From: Viridibacillus arvi
GTDB taxonomy: Bacteria; Bacillota; Bacilli; Bacillales_A; Planococcaceae
NCBI RefSeq assembly: GCF_001274945.1
Contig: NZ_LILB01000001.1
Location: 1,897,012 to 1,961,011 of the forward strand
Direction: 5' to 3'
DNA length: 64,000 nucleotides
A program made the translations under genes and the position numbers. The notes under the pieces are model-generated. The model searched no databases, had not been told where the DNA came from, and was given only the letters and a program-made list of their open reading frames with translations. Numbering within the stretch: position 1 is the stretch's first letter; every line of letters starts with the position of its first letter. Shown here piece by piece: positions 38,708 to 47,197 of the stretch.

Positions 38708-38863
38708 TTAATTAATATGTTCCCTGTTGCGACAATACGTACTAGAATAAACGTTTCTATACTTAGAAACAGAAGTTTTTATCACTTCTAAATCCTCATT
38801 AGTCCAAACGCTTTCTCTAATACGCTGTCGTACAGTGATCATATAAATAGGGTTTCTATTCAT
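38708..38863 (-). CDS. Small ORF (51 residues) under cobalamin riboswitch 2
   Basis: Begins MNRNPIYMITVRQRIRESVW and ends CRNREHIN; basic, with two arginine-rich patches, no signal or membrane segment. A strong GGAGGTG lies about 10 nt upstream. That SD forms the 3' arm of a hairpin (38873-38902) directly after the aptamer, so translation could be riboswitch-controlled. It is followed by a terminator, giving a complete small transcription unit. Not recognised; could also be a chance ORF. Confidence 0.5.
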   Translation of the reverse strand: MNRNPIYMITVRQRIRESVWTNEDLEVIKTSVSKYRNVYSSTYCRNREHIN

Positions 38864-38872
38864 TATCACATA

Positions 38873-39075
38873 ACACCTCCTATCCACGTAGGGTTTTGGT
38901 GTGTACTAAACTAGGCAGGTCTCCTGGCTTGTCATCATCGCTTACTTTTCCTTCCCATTACAAATCTAACAGTGGATTTAAAAGTTTGCTCCTACATACA
39001 GTTGCGGGACAGCATCGGATTCTAACCGATTTCCCTTTTAAGCAGCTATTTATTGAAAATAGTGCACCCAATTCT
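38873..39075 (-). promoter_or_regulatory. Cobalamin riboswitch 2, upstream of a small ORF
   Basis: Same aptamer as riboswitch 1, with B12 box at 38928-38914; 38914-39043 is identical base for base to 38103-38232. P1 is weaker (AATTGGG with CCTAGTT). The downstream hairpin pairs AACACC with GGTGTT and CCTA with TAGG, burying GGAGG (38880-38876). Confidence 0.9.
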
Positions 39076-39090
39076 ACACGTTATTCAGTT

Positions 39091-39483
39091 GTATCACCAT
39101 CTTACCATAGTGTAATGCGATTATTCATAATATTATTTGCGAGTAATATAAAAAAGGATTTACATTGAATAAAAATTATTGAAGTGATTTTTCGATAGAA
39201 TATTAGTATTTCTGTCTACTAATAGCAAAGAGTAAGGTTCTTTTTATAGATATAAATGAATTATTCAATGGGGTGTACGAAAAGGAGGGACTTTATATTC
39301 AACTACTATTTCAAAAAAGTTGATATTATTTAGACAAACTATATTAATGTGCCAAATTATATTGTATAAAGAACTAGCAACTGTTCTAAAATTTAAACAG
39401 TTGCTGTTGTTTATACAATATTTTTTATTCATCTTACTAAAGCTTGGATAGTACTGCGAAAAGTTTATCCAACACCAAATATA
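39091..39483. other. Intergenic stretch with no gene seen
   Basis: AT-rich. It contains a 10-bp inverted repeat AGCAACTGTT / AACAGTTGCT at about 39376-39405 without a clear T-run, and an isolated AAAGGAGGG near 39284 with no start codon at proper spacing. No ORF is convincing on either strand. Confidence 0.5.
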
Positions 39484-39906
39484 TTAAGCTTCTTCAGCCT
39501 CATAGCTAATTTGCCATTCGATACCAAACTTGTCCTTTAAACTTCCATAGCATTTGCTAAAAAATGTTTCTTGTAGCTCCATAGCAACTTTTCCGCCAAC
39601 TTTTAGTGCTTCAAAAGCAGATTTAAGTTGTTCTTCATTGTCACTAACAACGGCTAGGCTAACATTATTTCCTACTATAAAAGGAGAACCAGGGAAAACA
39701 TCAGAAAACATAACATTACTTCCAAGAATGTTTAGTCGAGTATGCATGACTAAATTTTTTGCTTCCTCTGGTAAAGTATATTCAGGGTTTTGTGGCGCAT
39801 CACCAAAAGTCATAATTTCTGGTTTCTCTGTGTTAAAAACCTCTGCATAAAACTCTGCTGCTTCGCGACAATTTCCATTAAAATTAAGATACACATTAAT
39901 AGCCAT
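39484..39906 (-). CDS. VOC-family protein (PhnB-like)
   Basis: 140-residue vicinal-oxygen-chelate fold protein. N-terminal LNFNGNCREAAEFYAEVF and C-terminal CYGSLKDKFGIEWQISYE are the hallmarks of the PhnB / 3-demethylubiquinone-methyltransferase-like subgroup, which usually lacks a known activity. GAGGAG precedes ATG. Monocistronic. Confidence 0.87.
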   Translation of the reverse strand: MAINVYLNFNGNCREAAEFYAEVFNTEKPEIMTFGDAPQNPEYTLPEEAKNLVMHTRLNILGSNVMFSDVFPGSPFIVGNNVSLAVVSDNEEQLKSAFEALKVGGKVAMELQETFFSKCYGSLKDKFGIEWQISYEAEEA

Positions 39907-40039
39907 TTAGCACACTCCTCTTTTCACATCATATTGTTTCAAACATAATTACATTCTAATTTTATATTTCCAACATATAGTAGTCAAATTTTTCAATTTT
40001 ATAACTCGTTATTTGAACTTTTTCAACCCATCAAAAAAA

Positions 40040-40067
40040 CCACGCACTACAAAGTTGGAGTACGCGG
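40040..40067 (-). terminator. Terminator of the YjfB-like gene
   Basis: Stem CCACGCACT / AGTACGCGG (G-U pairs on the minus strand) with a minus-strand TTTTTTT run. Confidence 0.75.
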
Positions 40068-40077
40068 CCTTAGCAAA

Positions 40078-40260
40078 TCATACTTGAATGTCAATAGTTG
40101 CCCCTTTATAAGGGTGCGCCGCTTGAGCAGGTTCTGGCATTGCTTCTAATAACTGTACAGCTGCTGTTGCTTGCATATTCATCGAATTTTGCAAAACGCT
40201 CATTTGTACGGTTTGTTGAAGCTGAGCAAGGTCCATTGACATCATAGAGTTAATATCCAT
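40078..40260 (-). CDS. YjfB-family small protein (putative motility protein)
   Basis: 60 residues. The pattern MDINSMMSMDLAQLQQTVQM, then SVLQNSMNMQATAAVQLLE, matches the short YjfB family (Pfam 'putative motility protein'). Start at MDINS (40260) because GGGAG lies 8 nt upstream; the frame opens three codons earlier. Function is not established for the family. Confidence 0.78.
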   Translation of the reverse strand: MDINSMMSMDLAQLQQTVQMSVLQNSMNMQATAAVQLLEAMPEPAQAAHPYKGATIDIQV

Positions 40261-40367
40261 TAGTATCACTCCCTCATCTTTAATAGTATCGGAAATTCTA
40301 AGTTATTATTAAATGGATGCAAAAATCCGTTGTAGCATTTACTTGTCCAAGGGAACTATCTTTCATC

Positions 40368-41213
40368 TTAGTTCGTAGATACCTCTGAGCTTTCAATTGT
40401 AACCGTGACTCCTGTTTCGCCATATTTGCCATACGCCGCATGATAAGCAGGACCTACACCTTGTATAAAACCAAATGAATGACGGATGCCTGCTGAGATG
40501 AATTTTTTCGCCTCAATAACAGCTTCTGGTACAGTTTGACCTTTTGCTAAACCTGCAGTGATAGCAGCGGAGTATGTACAGCCCGCACCATTTGTATGGA
40601 TTGTATCGAATCGTGGCGCCTCCAATAAATAGAATTGTTCACCATCAAATAAGACATCAATTGCAGGGCCCTCTAATCGACCGCCCTTTACAAGTACATA
40701 TCGTGGTCCTAATTCATGTAATTTCTTTGCCGCTACTTTTAAATCTTCTACCGAATTCAGATCCATACCGTCTAGTAAATAAGAAGCTTCTGGCATATTC
40801 GGTGTGATGATCGTTGCTAGAGGAATTAGTTGCGTACGCATCGCTTCCATTGCATCTTCTTTTAATAATGCAGAACCAATTTTCCCAATCATTACAGGAT
40901 CTACAACAATATTTTTCACACCCGATTGTTGAATCCATCTAACCACATTAATTATTATTTCATGTGTGAAAAGCATTCCTGTTTTAATTGCATCTGCACC
41001 GATATCTTCTAAAATCGTATGAACTTGTGCTTCAATCGCTTCAACTGATTGCGGAAAAATCCCTAGTCCTGTGTGAGGACTTTTTGCCACAATAGCAGTA
41101 ATAGCTGATGTCCCGAAGACATCTAGCTCCTGAAAAGTTTTGATATCTGCTTGAATCCCTGCTCCACCTCGTGCAGCTGACCCTGCAATTGTTAACGCTC
41201 TTGATACTTTCAT
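40368..41213 (-). CDS. pdxK: Pyridoxine/pyridoxal/HMP kinase (PdxK/ThiD family)
   Basis: 281-residue ribokinase-fold enzyme. N-terminal ALTIAGSAARGGAGIQAD (usual IAGSDSSGGAGIQAD), KTGML, DPVM, and the anion-hole motif HTNGAGCTYSAAI with its catalytic segment. It phosphorylates pyridoxine-type vitamers and/or hydroxymethylpyrimidine; the family is often bifunctional, so the symbol is tentative. The Ser-Asp to Ala-Ala change in the first motif is unusual. ATG at 41213 is preferred over an in-frame TTG two codons before. Confidence 0.82.
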   Translation of the reverse strand: MKVSRALTIAGSAARGGAGIQADIKTFQELDVFGTSAITAIVAKSPHTGLGIFPQSVEAIEAQVHTILEDIGADAIKTGMLFTHEIIINVVRWIQQSGVKNIVVDPVMIGKIGSALLKEDAMEAMRTQLIPLATIITPNMPEASYLLDGMDLNSVEDLKVAAKKLHELGPRYVLVKGGRLEGPAIDVLFDGEQFYLLEAPRFDTIHTNGAGCTYSAAITAGLAKGQTVPEAVIEAKKFISAGIRHSFGFIQGVGPAYHAAYGKYGETGVTVTIESSEVSTN

Positions 41214-41376
41214 TTTCAATCTATCCCTTCAGTTATCTTTCTATTAATTCCGCTTTACTAGAAGTTTTGACTCTTACTGACTTTGTCATAATCATAAGTC
41301 TTACGATAAAGATTGGATATTGAATCACGGTACAACTTTACCTACTAACCACACCCTGCCTTTAATTCTTTACAAA

Positions 41377-42012
41377 CTAAAGTGTCTTTTGAATTGCCGG
41401 TACAAGAGTTTGGAGAGGGGTTAGAATATCACTATTTATTTGTTTACTTGCTTCTACCATCGATAACTGAGCCACTGCAATTGCTTGAGTACTGTCTTTT
41501 ACCAACTTCTCTAACTCTTTAGCTACAATTCTATTGTGCTCTTCTAGTTGACCTTCCATAACTAACTTGAATGCACCTTCAATAATATGTACTTCAATGT
41601 CTAATGATTTACTAACTTTGTTTGCAAATTGATTCAAGCGATTGATGGTTCCTTCAACTGTTGCTGGATTCGTGAATACAATTTTTAAAGGCCTTGATAA
41701 GTCACAAATTTCTTTGAAGAAAGGTTCATCTAATTTAATTATTGGTTTCATGCTCTGATAATTTTCATCCAATAAAGCAATATAATTCGTACAAGTAATC
41801 AAAATCGCATCTACACTACTGTTCTCTATCCATTGAACCTGCTCGATTACTTTGCGTTTTGCCTCTGCAATTGAAAATGTATGATCGTGATTGATGCGAT
41901 TTATTAACCCTGGATCAACAAAATGCTGTAACTCCACATTCATTCCATTTAACGCCTCTTCTATATATCGTATATTGGAATAATGGGCATGTAGACATCC
42001 TAATACTTTCAA
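41377..42012 (-). CDS. Aspartate/glutamate-racemase-like protein
   Basis: 211 residues with TTG start at 42012 (AAAGGTGG 7 nt upstream); the upstream open frame to 42114 overlaps the dps terminator and is not used. The first half has ILITCTNYIALLD, like the TCTN cysteine motif of Asp/Glu/hydantoin racemases; the second catalytic cysteine is replaced (AIAVAQLSMVEA, a conserved position in the family). Enzyme activity is therefore uncertain. Confidence 0.65.
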   Translation of the reverse strand: MKVLGCLHAHYSNIRYIEEALNGMNVELQHFVDPGLINRINHDHTFSIAEAKRKVIEQVQWIENSSVDAILITCTNYIALLDENYQSMKPIIKLDEPFFKEICDLSRPLKIVFTNPATVEGTINRLNQFANKVSKSLDIEVHIIEGAFKLVMEGQLEEHNRIVAKELEKLVKDSTQAIAVAQLSMVEASKQINSDILTPLQTLVPAIQKTL

Positions 42013-42080
42013 CGTACATCCACCTTTCTTATTCAGAAAATAATAACTAGATATGTAAAGCCTATATGAAGACACATAAA

Positions 42081-42109
42081 AAGACCAGTAACTTTTGGTT
42101 ACTGGTCTT
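42081..42109 (-). terminator. Terminator of dps
   Basis: Perfect stem AAGACCAGTAAC / GTTACTGGTCTT with a minus-strand T-run. Confidence 0.87.
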
Positions 42110-42123
42110 AGCATTATTAACAG

Positions 42124-42558
42124 TTAACCTAAGAATGCTTTTAACATCCAAACATGTTTATCAAGACTTTGATAAGTAGCATTTAATAAATCTTCCGTCA
42201 TATCATCCTCTTCTTTTGCCGCTTCAACCATTCCTGATTTTAAGGATTTCATCACGATTTGAAAATCACTTATAACAGCTTCAACCATTTCATTTGTTGA
42301 TTCGTTACCAGTCGCTTCTTTTACATTGGAAATTTCCAAATGTTCTTTTAATGTTGCAACGGGTTGTCCACCTAAAGTTAATATACGTTCTGCGATTTCA
42401 TCTAAATGAGTTGCTGCTTCATTGTACAATTCCTCAAATTTCTCATGTAGCGTAAAGAAAGATGGTCCTTTCACATACCAATGGTAGTTATGTAATTTTG
42501 TATAAAGCACCGACCATGAAGCTACTAGTTGATTTAATTCATTTTGTAAAGCTGACAT
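42124..42558 (-). CDS. dps: Dps-family ferritin-like DNA-protection protein
   Basis: 144 residues. Ferroxidase-site residues are visible in LHNYHWYVKG (His, about 23-32) and HEKFEELYNEAATHLDEIAE (His/Asp/Glu, about 38-57). Stores iron and protects DNA in a dodecamer. No PerR-like box is seen upstream; a sigma-B or other control is possible as in B. subtilis dps. Confidence 0.92.
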   Translation of the reverse strand: MSALQNELNQLVASWSVLYTKLHNYHWYVKGPSFFTLHEKFEELYNEAATHLDEIAERILTLGGQPVATLKEHLEISNVKEATGNESTNEMVEAVISDFQIVMKSLKSGMVEAAKEEDDMTEDLLNATYQSLDKHVWMLKAFLG

Positions 42559-42656
42559 AAAACTTTCACACTCCTCTTTCTGTTTTAAGCACTATACTGT
42601 TAATATACCGCTATTTTAAGTAAAATAAACATGAAGAAATCATTGAGGTGAAATAA

Positions 42657-42821
42657 ATGTCGATTGCTTGGATTGCCATAATGCCTGTTGTTATTTTGAC
42701 AGTAGCTTTAGCAAGTTATTTAATTTACTATATCGCAAAAAACAACCAAAAAGATTCACATAAAACGATTGATCCTAAACCAACGCAGCCTTTTTATACT
42801 GCCGAGAAAGAAGATAAGTAA
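42657..42821 (+). CDS. Small single-pass membrane protein upstream of yidD
   Basis: 54 residues: one N-terminal hydrophobic helix (about 3-26, AWIAIMPVVILTVALASYL) followed by a polar Lys/Asp/Pro-rich tail. GAGGTG lies 6 nt before ATG. Its stop codon TAA abuts the yidD ATG with no gap, so it is co-translated. Family not recognised. Confidence 0.7.
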   Translation: MSIAWIAIMPVVILTVALASYLIYYIAKNNQKDSHKTIDPKPTQPFYTAEKEDK

Positions 42822-43055
42822 ATGAAGTATATTTTCAAATTCCTTATTCGCATTTATCAAAAAGCGATTTCACCTTTGACTCCACCATCATGTCGCTTTT
42901 ACCCAACATGTTCAAATTATGGGTTGGAAGCGATAGAAAAACACGGTGCTTTTAAAGGCGCTTACTTAGCAATCCGTCGCATTTTACGCTGTAATCCGTT
43001 ACATCCAGGTGGATATGACCCTGTACCTGAAGAATGGCCTCCGAAAAAAGATTAG
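42822..43055 (+). CDS. yidD: Membrane protein insertion efficiency factor YidD
   Basis: 77 residues. The family motif [18 protein letters not shown] and the [17 protein letters not shown] end are complete. It assists YidC-mediated membrane insertion at the inner leaflet. It begins directly after the small membrane protein's stop codon. Confidence 0.95.
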   Translation: MKYIFKFLIRIYQKAISPLTPPSCRFYPTCSNYGLEAIEKHGAFKGAYLAIRRILRCNPLHPGGYDPVPEEWPPKKD

Positions 43056-43064
43056 TTTCGGGGC
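43037..43064 (+). terminator. Terminator of yidD
   Basis: Short stem CCGAAA/TTTCGG with flanking GC pairs, overlapping the yidD 3' end, then TTTTTTTATT. Confidence 0.65.
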
Positions 43065-43121
43065 TTTTTTTATTGTGTTTTTTTATAAACTCTTGTATGA
43101 TAAAACATGTTGAAAAATAAA

Positions 43122-43136
43122 TCGTAATGATTACTA
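43122..43136. promoter_or_regulatory. Zur box upstream of znuA
   Basis: TCGTAATGATTACTA matches the Bacillus Zur consensus TCGTAATNATTACGA at all but the last two bases. It lies 17 bp before the start codon of the zinc-binding lipoprotein gene. Confidence 0.78.
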
Positions 43137-43152
43137 TTTAAGAGGTGCTAAT

Positions 43153-44124
43153 ATGAAAAAGGCTCTATCTATATTTTTAATTGCTATAATCGCTTTATTT
43201 ACGGTTGCCTGCAATGCAGAAGACCAAGCAAATCAGGAAAAAAGTAAAAAAGACGTACTATCTATTTACACTACTGTTTATCCTTTAACTTACTTCGCAG
43301 AACGTATTGGTGGTAAGCATGTTGAAGTTAATTCCATTTACCCTCCTGGATCAAATGAACATTCTTTTGAACCAACGCAAAAAGATATGATGAATTTAGC
43401 AGACGCAGATTTATTTTTCTATGTTGGTTTAGGTCTTGAAGGCTTCGTAAATAATGCCCAAAAAACATTAAAAAATGAGAATGTAGAATTTATTGAAACT
43501 GCCGCTAATGTATCTGAGGAAAAACTAGACGTTAGTACAAGTGTTGCACATGAACATGAAGCTGAAGAAGAAGATCATGATCATGCACATGGTGATATTG
43601 ACCCCCATGTATGGCTTTCACCTATTATCAGCCAAGATTTAGCACTTTCTATTAAAGACGCTTTAGTAAAAACTCAACCAAATCACAAAGAAGAATTTGA
43701 ACAGAATTACAAGGCTTTAATCTCAGAGCTTCAAGATTTAGATAAGGAATTCAAAGAAATGGCAGATAATGCCCCTTCTAAAACATTCTTTGTATCTCAC
43801 TCTGCATTTGGTTACATTGCTGGAACATACGGATTAACTCAAATCTCAGTAGCCGGATTGAATTCACAAGACGAACCCTCTCAAAAAGAATTAACAAAGA
43901 TTGTCGATCAAGCAAAAGAGAATCATATTCACTATATCCTGTTTGAACAAAATGTTTCTTCTAAGTTAGCAGAAGTCATCCAAAAAGAAGTTGGTGCAGA
44001 ACCACTTACTCTTCACAACTTAAGTGTTCTTACAGATAAAGACATTAAAAACGAAGAAACATACTTTACTTTAATGAAAAAAGATATCGAGACATTAAAA
44101 AAAGCTTTAAACGAATTAAAATAA
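43153..44124 (+). CDS. znuA: Zinc ABC transporter substrate-binding lipoprotein
   Basis: 323 residues. Lipobox TVAC (about 18-21), cluster A-1 fold with PPGSNEHSFEPTQKD carrying the first zinc His, a His/Glu-rich loop (about 136-150, HEHEAEEEDHDHAHGD), DPHVWLSP and a late FFVSHSAFGY. It captures zinc outside the membrane. The permease and ATPase are not adjacent here. Zur control inferred from the box upstream. Confidence 0.93.
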   Translation: MKKALSIFLIAIIALFTVACNAEDQANQEKSKKDVLSIYTTVYPLTYFAERIGGKHVEVNSIYPPGSNEHSFEPTQKDMMNLADADLFFYVGLGLEGFVNNAQKTLKNENVEFIETAANVSEEKLDVSTSVAHEHEAEEEDHDHAHGDIDPHVWLSPIISQDLALSIKDALVKTQPNHKEEFEQNYKALISELQDLDKEFKEMADNAPSKTFFVSHSAFGYIAGTYGLTQISVAGLNSQDEPSQKELTKIVDQAKENHIHYILFEQNVSSKLAEVIQKEVGAEPLTLHNLSVLTDKDIKNEETYFTLMKKDIETLKKALNELK

Positions 44125-44143
44125 TATGAGCTAAACAAAAATT

Positions 44144-44187
44144 AAACCCGTACAAAGAGTCCGTATATCGGCTCTATGCACGGGTTT
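44144..44187. terminator. Bidirectional terminator
   Basis: Imperfect long stem beginning AAACCCGT and ending ACGGGTTTTT between converging znuA and the hydrolase gene. Confidence 0.8.
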
Positions 44188-44224
44188 TTCTTATTCTAAT
44201 AAATGTAGAAACCTATTTAATCAT

Positions 44225-45172
44225 TTACTTTTCTTTTTCTGTTTCTTCCATAAAGCTCCTAAAGTTCTCAACGATTTCTTTTGATTTCGTATAATGTAAA
44301 TAATGTTCTCCTTCAAATTCCATTACTTTTCCATGTATAGAATGTTTTATTTGTTCTTCATGCTCTACTTTCCATCCTTCAACATCCGTAGTATCTTTAA
44401 CTAAAAAGAATATTACAGGAAGATTTTTGGGGAATGAATAGTTTTCAGCCGCTTTAAAATTATATTTAAAATTTTCCCCTTCACTAATAATATTTGGATT
44501 AAACGCGTTCTTGAGAGAAAGCATTCTAATTTGTTCTCTCGTGTCCTCATCTACTTCTGGAGCAAGCAGTTGGTCAGAATTTAGTTTCATTATCATTCTG
44601 TAGAAACCTGATTTATTAATCAGTTTATAGATTTCTGATGGAAATTCATCATCATTGCCACCTTGTGTTGGAAAACTACTATCAATCCCAACAAATGCAT
44701 TGACTTCTTTTTCGTATTTGTTCACATATTCCAGTCCGTAAATTCCAGCTATGGAGTGTCCCATCAGAGTGTATCGATCAATATTTAGCTTTTGTAAACA
44801 TTCATGAATCTCAGCTACAATATTTTCAATGGTTCTTTCTTTTTCTGTTACATCACTTAATCCATAACCAAAGGGCTCAATTACTACTACTTTGTAAAAT
44901 GGAGATAGCTCATCCACTAGCGGCTTAAAATCAAGAGCTGGCGCTGCTGTTCCATAACCTGGTAATAGTACAACTGTTTCTTCACCTTCTCCTTGAATCG
45001 TAACATTCATATTTTTCCCATCTACAGATACAAACTGACCATAGGATTCTATATTTCCTTTCTCCAATTTATTGCAAATAATATTAACTGTAAAAACAAT
45101 TGCTAGAAAAACTCCAATTGCTATAAATATTGCTACTATTATTTTAAGTAGAATTATTATTAGTTTTTTCAT
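44225..45172 (-). CDS. Membrane-anchored alpha/beta-hydrolase
   Basis: 315 residues. N-terminal hydrophobic segment (about 1-32), then PGYGTAAPALDF (oxyanion), nucleophile elbow GHSIAG (about 141-146) and His in GEHYLHY near the end. The acid is probably in FFLVKDTTDVEG. AAAGGA before ATG lies in the last codons of the 61-residue upstream ORF. Substrate unknown; extracellular-facing catalytic domain is inferred. Confidence 0.82.
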   Translation of the reverse strand: MKKLIIILLKIIVAIFIAIGVFLAIVFTVNIICNKLEKGNIESYGQFVSVDGKNMNVTIQGEGEETVVLLPGYGTAAPALDFKPLVDELSPFYKVVVIEPFGYGLSDVTEKERTIENIVAEIHECLQKLNIDRYTLMGHSIAGIYGLEYVNKYEKEVNAFVGIDSSFPTQGGNDDEFPSEIYKLINKSGFYRMIMKLNSDQLLAPEVDEDTREQIRMLSLKNAFNPNIISEGENFKYNFKAAENYSFPKNLPVIFFLVKDTTDVEGWKVEHEEQIKHSIHGKVMEFEGEHYLHYTKSKEIVENFRSFMEETEKEK

Positions 45173-45176
45173 GATT

Positions 45177-45362
45177 CTATTCCTTTCTTAATGAGGTTAG
45201 TGGAGGTGAAATTGCTTCATTAGATATTTTTAAATCGATTTCATCCAATGAATACTTTAAAGTTTCGAGCTTGTCCCGGAACTCTCCCATAGATGTCTGT
45301 AAAATTATTGGAATAAACCATATGCTCAGTAGTAGCCAGAAAAAGTCTGACAGGCCAGTCAT
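45177..45362 (-). pseudogene. Truncated N-terminal fragment, Clp-fold serine proteinase (SDH/DUF114)-like
   Basis: 61 residues. The start MTGLSDFFWLLLSIWFIPII followed by an amphipathic helix resembles the membrane-anchored beginning of SDH-type Clp-fold proteases, but the catalytic part is absent and the end (SPPLTSLRKE) is unrelated. No SD is visible before ATG. The stop lies 4 bp before the hydrolase start. It could instead be a genuine small protein. Confidence 0.35.
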
Positions 45363-45375
45363 TGCTGAATAAGCT

Positions 45376-45522
45376 TTACTTAAAATAATTAACAGATGGA
45401 TTTAACTTTTCTAAATCATATCCACGGTATAACTCGTTTGAATTTTCAGAAATATTATACAAGACAATAATATTGTTATTGTCATAAATAATTTGAAGAT
45501 TAATCCACCATTCGTTTTTTAA
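45376..45522 (-). pseudogene. Possible 3' fragment of a lost gene
   Basis: An open stretch without start codon reads NEWWINLQIIYDNNNIIVLY and continues ISENSNELYRGYDLEKL to NYFK-stop at 45376. Composition looks protein-like, and it overlaps the 3' end of the permease gene in another frame. Interpreted as a remnant left by rearrangement; low certainty. Confidence 0.3.
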
Positions 45523-46207
45523 AGGTAACCACTGTAGCAATAGCTGCTATAATAATCCAACCAATAATCACTGCAAATGGCTTAATTAAATCCCCTAAAG
45601 CAAAACTTTTTTCAAGTAGCTCTCCCAAAAGAATAATTTGAACACTTGGGAACCATTCGATCACTTTCAATATAGGATAATTTTCAATATACGCCATTCC
45701 CATAGGTCCTAATGAAAATATAGCTAGTACGGGTAATACAATAACAGACGATTCCATTACAGACTTAGCAAAAAGACCTAAAAATGTTCCGACAGCTATA
45801 TAAAATACCGCTGATATCATTAGTGCTATTGCCATCACCACAAAATTCCTTGGCATATACCCTGAGAGATACATACATCCCCCTACAATAAGCATAGTAG
45901 AAATAAATGTTAGTGTACTTTTACCAATTAGGATTTCAGAAGTCGATGCTGGAGATAACATTAAACTCCTCAGTGTATTCTTCTCTTTCTCTTCAGCAAT
46001 CAAGCAACATTGGACGTAGGTAGCTACCATCGAAAATGTAATGTTAATCGACATAAAGTACCCTTGAATTGTATCAACACCCACTCGAGCGTAAAAAGCT
46101 GCTAAAATAAGCGGTAAAAAAATCATTGATGATACTGCTAAATTACGCGAAAACTCCTTGTAGTCTTTCACTAAAATTGCTTGAATTCTTCTAACTGATG
46201 TATTCAT
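45500..46207 (-). CDS. ABC-2 type transporter permease
   Basis: 235 residues, six predicted helices, ABC-2 family (EEKEKNTLRSLMLSPAS motif at about 72-88, a typical loop after helix 2). Start overlaps the ATPase stop by 4 bp (ATGA). Forms an exporter with the 46204-47052 ATPase. Substrate unknown; related pairs export peptides, drugs or Na+. Confidence 0.88.
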   Translation of the reverse strand: MNTSVRRIQAILVKDYKEFSRNLAVSSMIFLPLILAAFYARVGVDTIQGYFMSINITFSMVATYVQCCLIAEEKEKNTLRSLMLSPASTSEILIGKSTLTFISTMLIVGGCMYLSGYMPRNFVVMAIALMISAVFYIAVGTFLGLFAKSVMESSVIVLPVLAIFSLGPMGMAYIENYPILKVIEWFPSVQIILLGELLEKSFALGDLIKPFAVIIGWIIIAAIATVVTFKKRMVD

Positions 46208-47052
46208 AGTAGTTCCCTCCCCGTTACTTGTACGAAAATATCCCCTAGACTTGGTTCATTAGTCGATATACGTTCTACTTGATTATTTTGCATCCATTCA
46301 AACATTTGTTTAGCATCTCCCGAACCTTTACCAATTATTTCCTTCTTACCATCTAATAGTTCAACTGTTAATGTGTCATCTCCAAATTGACGTTTTAAGT
46401 CGGTAGGTGCTCCAATTGCACGTATAGTCCCTTTATCAAGAAAAGCTACACGATTACAAAGTACCTCAGCTTCTGCCATATCATGCGTCGTTAAGAAAAT
46501 TGTCGTTCCCATCTCATTCAATTTACGTAATCCAGCATAAATATGATTAGTGTTCACTGGATCAAGCGCAGAGGTCGGCTCATCTAAAAATAACAATTCT
46601 GGTTTGTGTAAAATAGCACGTGCTAATGTAACTCGTTGGATCATTCCTTTTGATAAAGTATTAACACGTTTCTTACGTTCTTCATATAAGTTAACAAACT
46701 TGAGCGCCTCTTCAACTGATGAATCAGATAAATCATATAATCTACTATATAGTAGGAGGTTTTCTTCAATTGAAATTCTCGTATATAAACCACTATTATC
46801 TGTTAAGATACCAAATCGACTACGTGCTGCTGGTTGTTGCAATGCTCTCGCATCATTATTAAAGACTCGTACATCTCCACCTGATGCAGTAAGTTGCCCA
46901 GTTAAAATTTTTATTGTCGTTGTTTTCCCCGATCCACTTGGCCCAAGGAAACCGAATATTTCCCCTTTTTTAATTTCAAAAGAAACATCTCGAATTGCCT
47001 GCTCCTTTTGAAAACTCTTTTCCAAATGGCTTACTTCAATTATTGTTTCCAT
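46204..47052 (-). CDS. ABC transporter ATP-binding protein
   Basis: 282 residues. Walker A GPSGSGKTT near residue 38, signature LSKGMIQRV, Walker B LLFLDEPTSALDP, and the H-loop THD. The start METIIEV at 47052 has GGGGGA upstream. Paired with the overlapping permease gene; the LytTR regulator gene lies about 145 bp upstream, same strand. Confidence 0.92.
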   Translation of the reverse strand: METIIEVSHLEKSFQKEQAIRDVSFEIKKGEIFGFLGPSGSGKTTTIKILTGQLTASGGDVRVFNNDARALQQPAARSRFGILTDNSGLYTRISIEENLLLYSRLYDLSDSSVEEALKFVNLYEERKKRVNTLSKGMIQRVTLARAILHKPELLFLDEPTSALDPVNTNHIYAGLRKLNEMGTTIFLTTHDMAEAEVLCNRVAFLDKGTIRAIGAPTDLKRQFGDDTLTVELLDGKKEIIGKGSGDAKQMFEWMQNNQVERISTNEPSLGDIFVQVTGRELL

Positions 47053-47197
47053 TAATATTCCCCCTGTATTCGATCTTGACCTAAGAATACAAGAGGCTTT
47101 ATGATTGCGCATTATATATCGGGTGAAAGGAGCTATATGATGGTGAATGATATCAAATTATGGGTGAATGGAGACCGATTATTTCCTGAGAAATAAT

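Noticed and set aside
38896..39168. A plus-strand 90-codon ORF
   Set aside because: It lies antisense to cobalamin riboswitch 2; RNA structure explains the sequence.
39376..39405. Hairpin AGCAACTGTT/AACAGTTGCT as a terminator
   Set aside because: No T-run on either strand next to a gene end.
42559..42656. PerR box upstream of dps
   Set aside because: No match to TTATAATNATTATAA.
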